A DNA stretch of 64,000 nt from Actinomadura chibensis NBRC 106107 (GCF_001552135.1 NZ_BCQP01000048.1:53062-117061); one strand, 5' to 3'; counted from the first letter of the stretch, positions 32,380 through 41,419 are shown. Program-made: numbers and translations. The notes: generated from the sequence alone by a model not told the origin.

Positions 32380-34077
32380 CTACGACACCGGGACCTTGTC
32401 GAAGTTTCCGAAGGGCCCCGCGTTGAAGACGACGGACGTGGCGTTCCCCGGCGGCGCGGGCAGGTAGACGAAACCGCGGACGGGCTGGTTGACCGCCGTC
32501 CGGAACACGGCCCGCCCCGGGTCGACGTACGCGCCGACGCCGCCCTCCGACGCGCCCGTCTCCGCGCCGACGCGCACGCCCCGGTACGTCTCCTTCCCGC
32601 CCTGGACCTGGATGGAGAACGCGGTGAACGCGCCTCCGGGGTAGTCCTTGTTCGGGTAGGACGCGTCCGGCGGGGTGGTGCCGGGGCCCTCGTTCACGAT
32701 GTCGAACACGGCGACGACGTAGGGGCCGTCGCGGTAGAAGGGCTTGACGTCGATGCGGCGCTTCGCCGAGCCGAACTGGGCGGAGCGGCTCGCGACGGTC
32801 TTCCCGTCCTGCGCGTGGAAGGCCGCCGGGGCACCGGCCGCAGGGCTGGACGACGACGAGCCGCCCGGCAGGGCCGCGCCGACCGGGAAGGAGATCTCGA
32901 CGCGGCGGTTGCGGGCGCGGGCCGCGGCGTCGTCCGCGCCGCCCTCCCGCGCGACCGGCTGCGCCTCCCCCATCCCCCGCGCGGTGTAGGTGAGGCCGCC
33001 GCCGAGCCGCGACTTCAGCTCCTTCATGACGGCCTCCGCCCGGTCCTTGGACAGCTTCAGGTTCTTCGCGTCGTCGCCCGTGCCGTCCGTGTGCCCCTCG
33101 AACGTGAGCGTCCGCGCGCCCTTCGCCTTGATCTGCCGCGCGGTCTCGTCCAGGACGGCCTTCGCCCCGGCGGTGAGCTTGGCCTTGTCTCCTTCGAAGA
33201 GCGCGTCGGTGTGCAGCGCGAACGTGACCTGCGAGCCGCTGGCGGTGACGTCCCTGGTCTGGCTCTCGGTGATGTCGTAGAGGTCGGCGGGGTTGGCGCC
33301 GGTCGCGGGCGGCGACGTCCCGGCGCCAGGAGACGGCGTCCCCCCGGACGAGGGCGACGAAGAGGACGAGGGCGACGAGGGCGACGAGGTCACCGGGGAC
33401 GGCGCCCCGGCGAACGCCCCCTCGAACGGCTCGGCCCGCAGCGACGGCCCGGACGGCGCCGTCCCGCCGTCCGGCGCCCCGGACGGCGGCGTGAACCCGC
33501 TCGGCGGCCCGGGCCACGTGGGCACCCCGGTTCCGGTCGTCGGCACGCCCGGCCCGGACGGCAGCCCCCCGGACGGCAGCCCCGGCGACCCGGGCGCGGT
33601 GGCGGTGGTCACGGGGATGCCGGTGAACTCCCCGGCCGTCCCCGGCGTGAGCACGGTGACCTTCTGCGTGTCCGGCGGCAAGGGCGGAAATTCGGCCGCC
33701 ATCTCCCGCGCGGTCCCCGGCGTGAAGTTGTCGCCGCTGGTCGAGCCGGTCGGCCGGTAGAGCTTGCGTCCGACCGGGTCGAGGAGCTGGACGGCGAACG
33801 AGACCGACTTGACCGCCGAGTCCAGGGACGTGACGCCGTACCGCAGCACCGTCTTCGTGCCCTGCCGCTCGACGGCCCTGACCTCGAAGCGGGCGTGCAG
33901 GCCGTCCGCCGTCCCGAACCAGCCCTCCTTCGCGTAGCCGGGCCCGGTGCGCGGGACGGGCGAGCCGTTCGGCCCGGCGGTCGGCGGGTCGCTCGACACC
34001 GCCCGGTCGGCGTCGGCGCAACCGCCGAGCAGCAGGAGTCCGCTGAGGAAGACGGCGAGGGGCAGCACGCGTCGCAT
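32380..34077 (-). CDS. OmpA-family peptidoglycan-associated lipoprotein
   Basis: A 565-residue lipoprotein. The signal peptide ends in the lipobox LLGGC (MRRVLPLAVFLSGLLLLGGC). A ~130-residue beta-rich domain follows, then a Pro/Gly/Ser-rich low-complexity stretch (~170-265), then an OmpA domain (~270-400). Its peptidoglycan-binding signature is TLTFEGHTDGTGDDAKNLKLSKDRAEAV with RARNRRVEISFP. A second ~150-residue beta domain ends the protein. It would link the outer membrane face to the cell wall; OmpA domains are known in actinomycetes even without an outer membrane. ATG 34077 places the signal peptide at the N-terminus. It converges on the E2 gene. Confidence 0.85.
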   Translation of the reverse strand: MRRVLPLAVFLSGLLLLGGCADADRAVSSDPPTAGPNGSPVPRTGPGYAKEGWFGTADGLHARFEVRAVERQGTKTVLRYGVTSLDSAVKSVSFAVQLLDPVGRKLYRPTGSTSGDNFTPGTAREMAAEFPPLPPDTQKVTVLTPGTAGEFTGIPVTTATAPGSPGLPSGGLPSGPGVPTTGTGVPTWPGPPSGFTPPSGAPDGGTAPSGPSLRAEPFEGAFAGAPSPVTSSPSSPSSSSSPSSGGTPSPGAGTSPPATGANPADLYDITESQTRDVTASGSQVTFALHTDALFEGDKAKLTAGAKAVLDETARQIKAKGARTLTFEGHTDGTGDDAKNLKLSKDRAEAVMKELKSRLGGGLTYTARGMGEAQPVAREGGADDAAARARNRRVEISFPVGAALPGGSSSSSPAAGAPAAFHAQDGKTVASRSAQFGSAKRRIDVKPFYRDGPYVVAVFDIVNEGPGTTPPDASYPNKDYPGGAFTAFSIQVQGGKETYRGVRVGAETGASEGGVGAYVDPGRAVFRTAVNQPVRGFVYLPAPPGNATSVVFNAGPFGNFDKVPVS

Positions 34078-34186
34078 CGGTGTTCCGGTCGGGGGAGGAG
34101 GGCGAGCGGGGAGGGGACGCGCCCACAGTAGCCACATGCGGCGGCCCCCGCCATCGCGGCCGGGCGCGCCCGCCGCGCTCCCGCCC

Positions 34187-34216
34187 GGGGCCGCCGCCGG
34201 GTCCGGCGGCGGCCCC
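34187..34216 (-). terminator. Terminator hairpin of the acyl-CoA dehydrogenase gene
   Basis: Perfect 14-bp arms, GGGGCCGCCGCCGG/CCGGCGGCGGCCCC, around a 2-nt centre lie 12 bp beyond the stop at 34229. Confidence 0.7.
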
Positions 34217-34228
34217 GCCGCGAGCACG

Positions 34229-36064
34229 CTAGAAGGACTCCTCGGGCAGGTCCATGACGTCCAGCGTGGTGCCCTCGGTGACGGCCCGCTCGGAGGCCAG
34301 GCGCGGCAGGACGGTCTGGCAGAAGAACTGCGCCGCCGCGACCTTGCCCGTGTAGAACGCCTTGTCGGCGCCCGAGACGTCGCCGCCGCCGAGCCGCTCC
34401 AGCGCGATCTCGGCCTGGCGGCAGAGCAGCCAGCCGACGATCAGGTCGCCGAGCGCGAGCAGGAGCCGGGACGAGTTGAGCCCGATCCGGTACAGCTCCC
34501 TCGGGTCCTCCATCGAGCCGAGCGCCCAGCCGACCATCGGGTCGATGATGCCCTGCACGTCGTCCAGCGCCCGGCCGAGCAGGGCCCGCTCGTTCTTCAG
34601 CCGCCCGTTCCCGGCGTCGGAGTCGGCGAACGCCCTGATCTCCCCGGAGAGCACCTTCAGCGCCTCCCCGTTGTCCCTGAGGATCTTGCGGAAGAACAGG
34701 TCCTGGCCCTGGATGGCCGTCGTCCCCTCGTACAGGGTGTCGATCTTGGAGTCGCGGATGTACTGCTCGATCGGGTAGTCCTGCAGGAAGCCGGACCCGC
34801 CGAGGGTCTGCAGCGACTCGGCGCCGAGCAGCGCGTACGCCCGTTCCGAGCCGAACCCCTTGACGATCGGCAGCAGCAGGTCGTTGACCTTCTCGGCGGT
34901 CTCGTCCCGGCGGCCCTCGAACTCGGCGACCTGCACGGCGTCCTGGTAGGACGCGGCGAGCAGCAGGAGCGCCCGCATCCCCTCCGCGTACGCCTTCTGC
35001 GTCATGAGGCTGCGCCGGACGTCCGGGTGGTGCGTGATCGTGACGCGCGGCGCGGTCTTGTCGGTCATCTGCGTCATGTCCGCGCCCTGCACGCGCTCCT
35101 TCGCGTACTCCAGCGCGTTCAGGTAGCCGGTGGACAGGGTCGCGATCGCCTTGGCGCCCACCATCATCCGCGCGTACTCGATGACGAGGAACATCTGCTT
35201 GATGCCCTGGTGGACGTCCCCGACCAGGTACCCGACGGCGGGCTGCTTCTCGCCGAAGGTCAGCTCGCAGGTCGTGGAGACCTTGAGCCCCATCTTCTTC
35301 TCGACGTTCGTCACGTGGACGCCGTTGCGCTCGCCCAGCTCGCCGGTGTCCAGGTCGACCAGGTACTTCGGGACGAGGAACATCGACAGCCCCTTCGTCC
35401 CCGGGCCTGCGCCCTCGGGACGGGCCAGCACCAGGTGGAAGATGTTCTCCGCCATGTCGTGCTCGGCCGAGGTGATGAACCGCTTGACGCCCTCGATGTG
35501 CCACGTTCCATCCGGCTGCTGGACGGCCCTGGCCCGTCCCGCGCCGACGTCGGAGCCCGCGTCCGGCTCGGTGAGCACCATCGTGGCGCCCCACTTCCGC
35601 TCAAGGGCCAGCTCGGCGAACCGCTTCTGCTCCGGCGTCCCGATGCGCCACAGGATCTGCGCGAAGCCGGGACCGGACGCGAACATGTACACCGCCGGGT
35701 TCGCGCCGAGGATCTGCTCGGCGACGGCCCAGGTCAGCGAGCGCGGGGCGCGGCTGCCGCCGAACTCGGGGGCGAGGTCGAGCCGGTACCACTCGGCGTC
35801 CATCCACGCCTTGAACGACCTCTTGAAGCCCTCCGGCATCGTCACGGCGCCGGTGGCGGGGTCGTATTCCGGGGGGTGGCGGTCGGCGTCCTCGAAGGAC
35901 TCGGCGATGGGGCCCTCGGCCAGCCGGTTCACCTCGTCGAGGACGCTGCGCGCGGTGTCCTCGTCGACCTCCTCGTAGGGGCCCTTGCCCAGGAGGTCCT
36001 GGCGCCGGAACACCTCGAAGAGGTTGAACTCAAGGTCTCGGAGGTTGCTCTTGTAGTGCCCCAT
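34229..36064 (-). CDS. Acyl-CoA dehydrogenase (FadE5-like)
   Basis: A 611-residue FAD enzyme performing the first oxidation of fatty acyl-CoA beta-oxidation. It begins MGHYKSNLRDLEFNLFEVF, the N-terminal extension typical of the long FadE5-type group. The FAD/substrate motif MVLTEPDAGSDVGAGRARAV, GTKGLSMFLVPKY and VEKKMGLKVSTTCELTF follow. The catalytic Glu is in IDTLYEGTTAIQGQDLF, and the usual ~130-residue C-terminal domain ends the protein. ATG 36064 has GGAG upstream. It is monocistronic, with a strong terminator. Its substrate chain length cannot be told from sequence alone. Confidence 0.93.
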   Translation of the reverse strand: MGHYKSNLRDLEFNLFEVFRRQDLLGKGPYEEVDEDTARSVLDEVNRLAEGPIAESFEDADRHPPEYDPATGAVTMPEGFKRSFKAWMDAEWYRLDLAPEFGGSRAPRSLTWAVAEQILGANPAVYMFASGPGFAQILWRIGTPEQKRFAELALERKWGATMVLTEPDAGSDVGAGRARAVQQPDGTWHIEGVKRFITSAEHDMAENIFHLVLARPEGAGPGTKGLSMFLVPKYLVDLDTGELGERNGVHVTNVEKKMGLKVSTTCELTFGEKQPAVGYLVGDVHQGIKQMFLVIEYARMMVGAKAIATLSTGYLNALEYAKERVQGADMTQMTDKTAPRVTITHHPDVRRSLMTQKAYAEGMRALLLLAASYQDAVQVAEFEGRRDETAEKVNDLLLPIVKGFGSERAYALLGAESLQTLGGSGFLQDYPIEQYIRDSKIDTLYEGTTAIQGQDLFFRKILRDNGEALKVLSGEIRAFADSDAGNGRLKNERALLGRALDDVQGIIDPMVGWALGSMEDPRELYRIGLNSSRLLLALGDLIVGWLLCRQAEIALERLGGGDVSGADKAFYTGKVAAAQFFCQTVLPRLASERAVTEGTTLDVMDLPEESF

Positions 36065-36305
36065 TCGAGACTCCGTTCGGTCTTGCGGCGACCGGCGGTC
36101 CCGCTTCGTACTGGTCGGTAACTCACCCACATGCTACCCGCTGGTAACCAATGGCGGCACCCCCGGGTCGAGTTACCGCTTAGTTCACACACTGTTCACG
36201 CACCGTCGCCAGCACCGCACCCGGCGCGGGTTGGCACCCTTCCGGTGGGAAGATCGGACGTGCCATTCACCCCGCGACACCCCGCGACGCGAAAGGGAGG
36301 TGCGC

Positions 36306-37643
36306 ATGGATCAGAGGACGGCCGAGGTCCCGCGACTGACCGTCATCGGGACCGGCTACCTCGGCGCCACACACGCCATCTGCATGGCGGTGCTGGGCTT
36401 CGAGGTCCTCGGCGTGGACGTCGACCGGCAGAGGATCGCCAGGCTGGCGTCCGGCGAGGTGCCCTTCTTCGAACCCGGTCTGCCCGAGCTGCTCACCAAG
36501 GCGCTCGACTCGGGCAGGCTGCGATTCACCACCTCCTACGAGGAGGTCGGTGAGTTCGGCGACGTCCATTTCGTGTGCGTGGGCACACCGCAGCTCCCCG
36601 GATCGGACGCCGCCGACCTGTCCTACGTCGAGGCGGCCATCGGCTCCCTCGCCCCGCACCTGCGCCGCCGCGCGCTCGTCGTCGGCAAGTCGACCGTCCC
36701 GGTCGGGACGGCGCAGCGGCTCACCGGCGTCCTGCACGACCTCGCTCCCGCGGGCACGGACGTCGAGCTGGCCTGGAACCCCGAGTTCCTGCGCGAGGGC
36801 TTCGCCGTCGACGACACGATGCGTCCGGACCGGCTCGTGTTCGGCGTCGCCTCCGACTGGGCGGACGAGCGGCTGCGGGCCGCGTTCAAGCCCGTCCTCG
36901 ACCTCGGCACCCCGGTGATCAGGACCGACCTCGCCACGGCGGAGCTGGTCAAGGTCGCCGCCAACTCCTTCCTCGCCACCAAGATCTCCTACATCAACGC
37001 GATGGCGGAGGTCTGCGAGGCGGTCGGCGCGGACGTCAAGGACCTCGCCGACTCCCTCGCCCTGGACGACCGCATCGGCGGCAAGTTCCTGAAACCGGGC
37101 CTCGGCTTCGGCGGCGGCTGCCTCCCGAAGGACATCCGCGCGTTCGCGCACCGCGCCGAGGAGATCGGCGTCGGCCAGGCCGTGTCGTTCCTGCGCCAGG
37201 TGGACGACATCAACCGGCGCCGCCGCGCCCGCACCGTCGACCTCGTCCGCGAGGTGCTCGGCGGCGACCTCGCGGGCCGCCGGATCGCGGTGTGGGGCGC
37301 CGCGTTCAAGCCGAACTCCGACGACATCCGCGACGCGCCCGCGCTGGACGTCGCGCGCACCATGCACGGCCTCGGCGGCGACGTCCGCGTCCACGACCCG
37401 GCCGCGCTGGACAACGCGCGCCGCGCCGCGCCCGAACTGCGCTACGGCGACAGCGCGTTCGACGTGGCGCGCGACGCCGACGTCGTCGTCCTGCTGACCG
37501 AGTGGTCGGATTTCCGCGAGGTGCGCCCGGAGGCGCTGGCGGAGGTCGTCAAGCACAAACGGATCGTGGACGGCCGCCACGCCCTCGACGCCGCGCAGTG
37601 GCGCCGGGCGGGCTGGGAGTACCGCGCCCTCGGCCGCTCCTGA
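36306..37643 (+). CDS. UDP-glucose 6-dehydrogenase
   Basis: A 445-residue NAD-dependent enzyme that oxidises UDP-glucose to UDP-glucuronate for cell-wall polysaccharides or glycosylation. The N-terminal Rossmann motif is VIGTGYLGATHAICMAVLGFEVLGVDVD. GTPQ, GKSTVPVGTA and NPEFLREGFAVDD follow, and the catalytic Cys is in GFGGGCLPKDIRAF. The C-terminal domain shows VWGAAFKPNSDDIRDAPALDVA. ATG 36306 has GGGAGG upstream. No glycosyltransferase is adjacent, so its end product is unknown. It is transcribed in the same direction as the riboswitch and exporter that follow. Confidence 0.93.
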   Translation: MDQRTAEVPRLTVIGTGYLGATHAICMAVLGFEVLGVDVDRQRIARLASGEVPFFEPGLPELLTKALDSGRLRFTTSYEEVGEFGDVHFVCVGTPQLPGSDAADLSYVEAAIGSLAPHLRRRALVVGKSTVPVGTAQRLTGVLHDLAPAGTDVELAWNPEFLREGFAVDDTMRPDRLVFGVASDWADERLRAAFKPVLDLGTPVIRTDLATAELVKVAANSFLATKISYINAMAEVCEAVGADVKDLADSLALDDRIGGKFLKPGLGFGGGCLPKDIRAFAHRAEEIGVGQAVSFLRQVDDINRRRRARTVDLVREVLGGDLAGRRIAVWGAAFKPNSDDIRDAPALDVARTMHGLGGDVRVHDPAALDNARRAAPELRYGDSAFDVARDADVVVLLTEWSDFREVRPEALAEVVKHKRIVDGRHALDAAQWRRAGWEYRALGRS

Positions 37644-37707
37644 CGGAACACCCCACGGCGCAGGGCCGTTGGACAAGACGAGGACCCCCGAGGACCAGGG
37701 CGTCCTC

Positions 37708-37747
37708 CCGGACGAGGTGCGACGTACCCGGCAGGCGAAGACGGCGC
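37708..37747 (+). promoter_or_regulatory. Guanidine-III riboswitch
   Basis: A ~40-nt match to the guanidine-III (ykkC-III) class, recognised from the known Thermobifida fusca aptamer. The hallmark blocks CCGGACGAGGTGCG, CGTACCCGG and AAGACGGCGC occur in order with the usual spacing, allowing the class pseudoknot. It ends 34 nt before the ATG of the SMR exporter, so guanidine binding would act on translation initiation. Confidence 0.9.
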
Positions 37748-37781
37748 GTGACCTGACCGTCTCGCCTTCCGGGAGTACACG

Positions 37782-38105
37782 ATGGCCTGGATCCTCGTCA
37801 TCGCCGCCGGCCTCTTCGAGGTCGCGATGGCCCTGTGCCTGAAGGGCAGCAAGGGCTTCACCCAGCCGCTGCCGTCCGCCGGCTTCGCCGTCTTCGCCGT
37901 GACCAGCTTCGGCCTGCTCAGCCTGGCCCTGAAGAACCTCGACGTCGGCACCGCCTACGCCGTGTGGGTCGGGATCGGCGCGGTCGGGACGGCGGCGCTC
38001 GGCATGCTCGCCATGGGCGACCAGGTGTCCGCGCTGAAGATCGCGGCGCTGGCGCTCATCGTGCTCGGCGTCGTCGGCCTGAACCTCGCGGGCGGCGGGC
38101 ACTGA
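37782..38105 (+). CDS. SMR-family guanidinium exporter (Gdx/SugE type)
   Basis: A 107-residue four-helix small multidrug resistance protein. The start MAWILVIAAGLFEVAMALCLKGSKGF has the conserved membrane Glu in helix 1, and LDVGTAYAVWVGIGAVGTAALGM matches the SugE/Gdx subgroup. The guanidine-III riboswitch directly upstream identifies the substrate as guanidinium with good confidence, since such riboswitches control proton-coupled Gdx exporters. GGGAG lies upstream of the ATG. SMR proteins work as antiparallel dimers, and a single gene is sufficient in this subgroup. Confidence 0.93.
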   Translation: MAWILVIAAGLFEVAMALCLKGSKGFTQPLPSAGFAVFAVTSFGLLSLALKNLDVGTAYAVWVGIGAVGTAALGMLAMGDQVSALKIAALALIVLGVVGLNLAGGGH

Positions 38106-38211
38106 GGACCGGCGCCGAAACCCGCTCCCGCGGCCGTCACCGGACGTGGCCATTCGCAGGTCACGCGGGTACTCCGGAACGTACTCTCCCCTAACAGCGT
38201 CTATGGGACGA

Positions 38212-38243
38212 GAGCGCCCCCAACCAGGCATCTGGGGGCGCTC
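38212..38243 (+). promoter_or_regulatory. 5' leader hairpin before spo0M
   Basis: A perfect 11-bp stem, GAGCGCCCCCA/TGGGGGCGCTC, with a 10-nt loop ends about 20 nt before the TTG start and just ahead of GGGAGGGAC. It may be a terminator of the upstream transcript or a control hairpin in the spo0M leader. Confidence 0.55.
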
Positions 38244-38263
38244 GTATACGGGAGGGACGGACC

Positions 38264-39049
38264 TTGGTCTTCAAGAAGCTGCGCCAGGCGATGGGCATCG
38301 GCGGCCCGTCGATCGAAACGACCCTGCACGACCCCAACACCGCCCCCGGACGTGTGGTCACCGGTGAGATCACCATCATCGGCGGGCAGTTCAACTCCGA
38401 CATCAAGGCGGTCAACCTCGCCCTCCGGACCAAGGTCGAGGTCGAGTCGGGCGACAACGAGTACACGTCCAACCTGGAGTACTCGAAGATGCCCGTCGCC
38501 GGCGGATTCAGCCTCCAGGAGGGGGCCCGCCACAGCATCCCGTTCCAGTTCCCCATCCCGTGGGAGGCGCCGCTCACGCACATGTACGGGCACCCCCTGC
38601 ACGGCACCACGGTGGGGCTCGCCACGGAGCTGGAGGTCGCGGGGGCGCTCGACCCGGGCGACCTCGACCCGATCGCCGTCCACCCGCTGCCCGCGCAGGA
38701 GCGCATCCTCGCGGCGTTCTCCAACCTCGGGTTCCAGTTCCGCAACGCCGACTGCGAGAAGGGGCGGATCTGGGGCGTCCACCAGGAGCTGCCCTTCTAC
38801 CAGGAGATCGAGTTCTACCCGCCGGGCCAGTACGCGCGCGGCATCAAGCAGCTCGAAGTGACGTTCGTGTCCTACCCGCAGTCGATGGAGGTCGTGCTGG
38901 AGCTCGACAAGCGCGGCGGCGTGTTCACCGAGGGGCACGACGCGTTCAGCCGCTTCACGGTCGACTACGCCACCGTCGACCACACCGACTGGGAACGGCA
39001 GCTCGACGGCCTCCTCCAGGACGCCGGGCGCCGCCGGGGCTTCTTCTAG
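38264..39049 (+). CDS. Sporulation-control protein Spo0M (arrestin-like)
   Basis: A 261-residue soluble protein of the SpoOM family. The first ~130 residues have the arrestin-like pattern VTGEITIIGGQFNSDIKAVNLALRTKVE ... HSIPFQFPIPWEAPLTHMYGHPLHGTTVGLATELEVA. The C-terminal part (FQFRNADCEKGRIWG ... LELDKRGG) matches family members that modulate sporulation and cell-cycle steps through an undefined mechanism. TTG 38264 has GGGAGGGAC five bases upstream. Leader and trailer hairpins frame it as a single-gene unit. It fits a sporulating actinomycete. Confidence 0.88.
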   Translation: MVFKKLRQAMGIGGPSIETTLHDPNTAPGRVVTGEITIIGGQFNSDIKAVNLALRTKVEVESGDNEYTSNLEYSKMPVAGGFSLQEGARHSIPFQFPIPWEAPLTHMYGHPLHGTTVGLATELEVAGALDPGDLDPIAVHPLPAQERILAAFSNLGFQFRNADCEKGRIWGVHQELPFYQEIEFYPPGQYARGIKQLEVTFVSYPQSMEVVLELDKRGGVFTEGHDAFSRFTVDYATVDHTDWERQLDGLLQDAGRRRGFF

Positions 39050-39056
39050 CCCCCGG

Positions 39057-39090
39057 GATCCCCTCCGCGAGCTTGATCGCGGAGGGGATC
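39057..39090 (+). terminator. Terminator after spo0M
   Basis: Perfect 14-bp arms, GATCCCCTCCGCGA/TCGCGGAGGGGATC, with a 6-nt loop lie seven bp after the stop. Confidence 0.8.
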
Positions 39091-39095
39091 GCCGC

Positions 39096-39129
39096 GTAGA
39101 AAGGGTGTCGGTGTAGAAAGGGTGTCCGT
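39096..39129 (+). repeat. Tandem duplication of a ribosome binding site
   Basis: A 17-bp unit, GTAGAAAGGGTGTCGGT, is directly repeated with one mismatch. Each copy supplies GAAAGGG followed by a GTG. The first copy's GTG is followed at once by TAG; the second copy's GTG (39128) starts the gene. Confidence 0.75.
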
Positions 39130-40597
39130 GCCCCAGCCCCCCGGACTGAACCACGCCGAACGGCGGCTCTGGGCCGCCTTCCCCACCGGCACGAAGGTCG
39201 TGCTCGGCGACGACCTCCCCGCCGGACCGCTCCCCGACCGGATCGTCCGCGCGGAGGTCATCACGCAGCTGCTGCTCGGCGCGGGCGAGTCGCGGCCGGG
39301 CGCGGTCGCGGCCGTCCGGCTGCGCGGCGCGTACATCACCGGGATGCTGGACGTCTCCGGCGGCACGGTCGAACACGAACTCCGCCTTGAGCAGTGCAGG
39401 CTCGTCGAGCCCCCCGACTTCTCCAACGCCGAGACCCGGCAGCTCCGGTTCGCCGACTGCCGGATGCCCGGCTTCGACGGCGGCGGCCTGCGCGCGGACG
39501 GCTACGTCAGCCTGTCCGGGTCGCGGGTCGACGGCACCGTCAAGCTGACGCGGGCGGTGATCGGCGGCGGCCTGCGGATGAACCGGACGACGGTCACCGC
39601 GCCCGACCCGGAGGCGTGGGCGGTGTTCACCGGCGGGCTCGTCGTCGAGGCGGGCATGTTCGTCCAGAACGCGACGATCACCGGCGGGATGCGGCTGGTC
39701 GGCGGCCGGATGAACGGCGGCCTGTTCATGCAGGGCACGAGCCTGGTCAACCCGGGCCGCATCGCGCTCGACGCGCAGAACATGGTGGTCGAGGACGCCG
39801 CCGAGTTCAGCCGCGGCTTCTCCGCGCTCGGCACCGTCCGGCTGCGCAGCGCCCGCTTCGAGGGGATCCTGTCGTTCTCCCTGGCACGCCTCGACTCCGG
39901 CGACCCGGACCGGATGGCGCTGCACGCGAGCCACATCGTGGCCGACGAGCTGCTGCTGCTCCCGGAGGGGAAGATCAAGGGCCGGGTGTCGCTGTCCTAC
40001 TCCCGGATCAAACTGATCATGGACATGGACGCCGCCTGGCCGGACGAGCTGTTCCTGAACGGCCTGACGTACGAGACGCTGCGCAGCGTCGAGGGCGGCG
40101 ACCGGCTCGACTGGGTGTCCCGCGACCCCGACTTCCACCTCCAGCCGTACGAGCAGCTCGCCGCCTGGTACCACGCCGCCGGTCACGACGACCTGGCCCG
40201 CAAGGTGCAGCTCGCGAAGCTGCGCGCCCGCCGCCGCAACCTGAACGCGGTCGGCAGGGCGTGGAACCACGTCCTTGACTGGACGGTCGGGTTCGGCTAC
40301 CGGCCGTGGCTCGCGTTCGCCTGGTTCGCGACCCTGGTCGCGATCGGGACGACGGTGTTCTCCATCGAGAAGCCGCGCGCGGTGAAGCCGCCGGACGAGC
40401 TGCCCGCCTTCCACGCCCTGATCTACACGCTCGACCTGCTGATCCCGCTGGACACGTTCGGGCAGCAGCTCTCCTACGACGCGGTCGGCTGGTCGCGCTG
40501 GATCGGCTACGGGCTGGTCGCGATCGGCTGGGTGCTCGCCACGGCGCTGATCGCCGGGGCGACGCGGGTGCTGCGCCCGGCGGGCGGGCCGGGCTGA
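39128..40597 (+). CDS. Beta-repeat membrane protein ('membrane-associated oxidoreductase' type), paralogue 2
   Basis: A 489-residue paralogue of the protein at 26854. It shares the HAERRLWAAFPTG start, the VRLRGAYITGMLDVSGG-type solenoid repeats (residues ~55-300) and the DxxxLxGLTYETL / YEQLAAWYHAAGHDDLARKVQLAKLRARRR linker. It also shares the two-helix C-terminus with a GFGYRPWLAFAWF lead-in and ATALIAGATRVL end. The shared WSR/YQWI and LYTLDLL-type segments show one family throughout. GTG 39128 is chosen for its GAAAGGG site, and GTG 39122 is in frame but lacks one. The two copies lie 12 kb apart and are not tandem. Function is unknown. Confidence 0.78.
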   Translation: MPQPPGLNHAERRLWAAFPTGTKVVLGDDLPAGPLPDRIVRAEVITQLLLGAGESRPGAVAAVRLRGAYITGMLDVSGGTVEHELRLEQCRLVEPPDFSNAETRQLRFADCRMPGFDGGGLRADGYVSLSGSRVDGTVKLTRAVIGGGLRMNRTTVTAPDPEAWAVFTGGLVVEAGMFVQNATITGGMRLVGGRMNGGLFMQGTSLVNPGRIALDAQNMVVEDAAEFSRGFSALGTVRLRSARFEGILSFSLARLDSGDPDRMALHASHIVADELLLLPEGKIKGRVSLSYSRIKLIMDMDAAWPDELFLNGLTYETLRSVEGGDRLDWVSRDPDFHLQPYEQLAAWYHAAGHDDLARKVQLAKLRARRRNLNAVGRAWNHVLDWTVGFGYRPWLAFAWFATLVAIGTTVFSIEKPRAVKPPDELPAFHALIYTLDLLIPLDTFGQQLSYDAVGWSRWIGYGLVAIGWVLATALIAGATRVLRPAGGPG

Positions 40598-40672
40598 TCT
40601 TCCGGTGGCGGCGAACCCGGGGGACGCCCCCGGCGTCCACACGCATGACGGACCCGACGAGAATGGACGGTC

Positions 40673-41419
40673 ATGGGCACGTATCTGATCACGGGGGCGA
40701 CGGGCGGGATCGGGACGGCCGTCGCCGAGCTGCTGCGCGAGCGGGGGCACGACCTCGTCCTCACGGCACGCTCGGCCGAGCGCCTCGACGCGCTGGCCGC
40801 GACGCTGCGCACCGGCGCGCACGCCGCGACGCAGGTCTTCAACCCGGGGGCCGCGACGGGGCCGCGGCCGACGCCGCGCATCACGACGATCCCGGTCGAC
40901 CTGACCGAGCCGCTGCGGATCGAGGCGTCCCTCGCGATGGCGGACGTCCCGGCGCGGCTGGACGGCGTCGTCCACGCGGCGGGCATGGTGCACCTCGCGC
41001 CCGTCTCCGACCTGGGCGCGGACGAGTGGATCGAGCACCTGTCGGTGAACCTCGTGTCCGTGGCCGAGCTGACCCGGCTGCTGCTGCCCGCGCTGCGCGC
41101 CGCCGAGGGGCACGTCGTGTTCGTCAACTCGACGGCCGGGCTGCGCGCCAACCCCGAGTGGTCGGCGTACGCGGCGTCGAAGTTCGGGCTGCGCGCGCTG
41201 GCCGACTCGCTGCGCGCGGAAGAGCGGTCCCTGCGCGTCACGACCGTCTACCCCGGCCGGACGGCCACCGAGATGCAGCGGAAGGTGCGCGCCCAGGAGG
41301 GCCACCCCTACGCCGAGGACGACTTCGCCGCGCCCGCGACCGTGGCGCGGGTGCTGGTGTCCGCGCTGGAGACGCCGCGGGACGCGGTCGTCTCCGAGGT
41401 GACGGTCAGGCCGAACTAG
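40673..41419 (+). CDS. SDR-family oxidoreductase
   Basis: A 248-residue short-chain dehydrogenase. The cofactor loop is TYLITGATGGIGTAVAELL, with Arg in TARSAERL favouring NADP. DGVVHAAGMVHL matches the NAG-type motif. The catalytic Ser is in VVFVNSTAG, with YAASK supplying Tyr and Lys. The substrate is unknown. Its stop lies 14 bp inside the 3' end of the converging rhomboid gene. It follows the beta-repeat protein gene by 75 bp on the same strand and may be read from its transcript. Confidence 0.88.
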   Translation: MGTYLITGATGGIGTAVAELLRERGHDLVLTARSAERLDALAATLRTGAHAATQVFNPGAATGPRPTPRITTIPVDLTEPLRIEASLAMADVPARLDGVVHAAGMVHLAPVSDLGADEWIEHLSVNLVSVAELTRLLLPALRAAEGHVVFVNSTAGLRANPEWSAYAASKFGLRALADSLRAEERSLRVTTVYPGRTATEMQRKVRAQEGHPYAEDDFAAPATVARVLVSALETPRDAVVSEVTVRPN

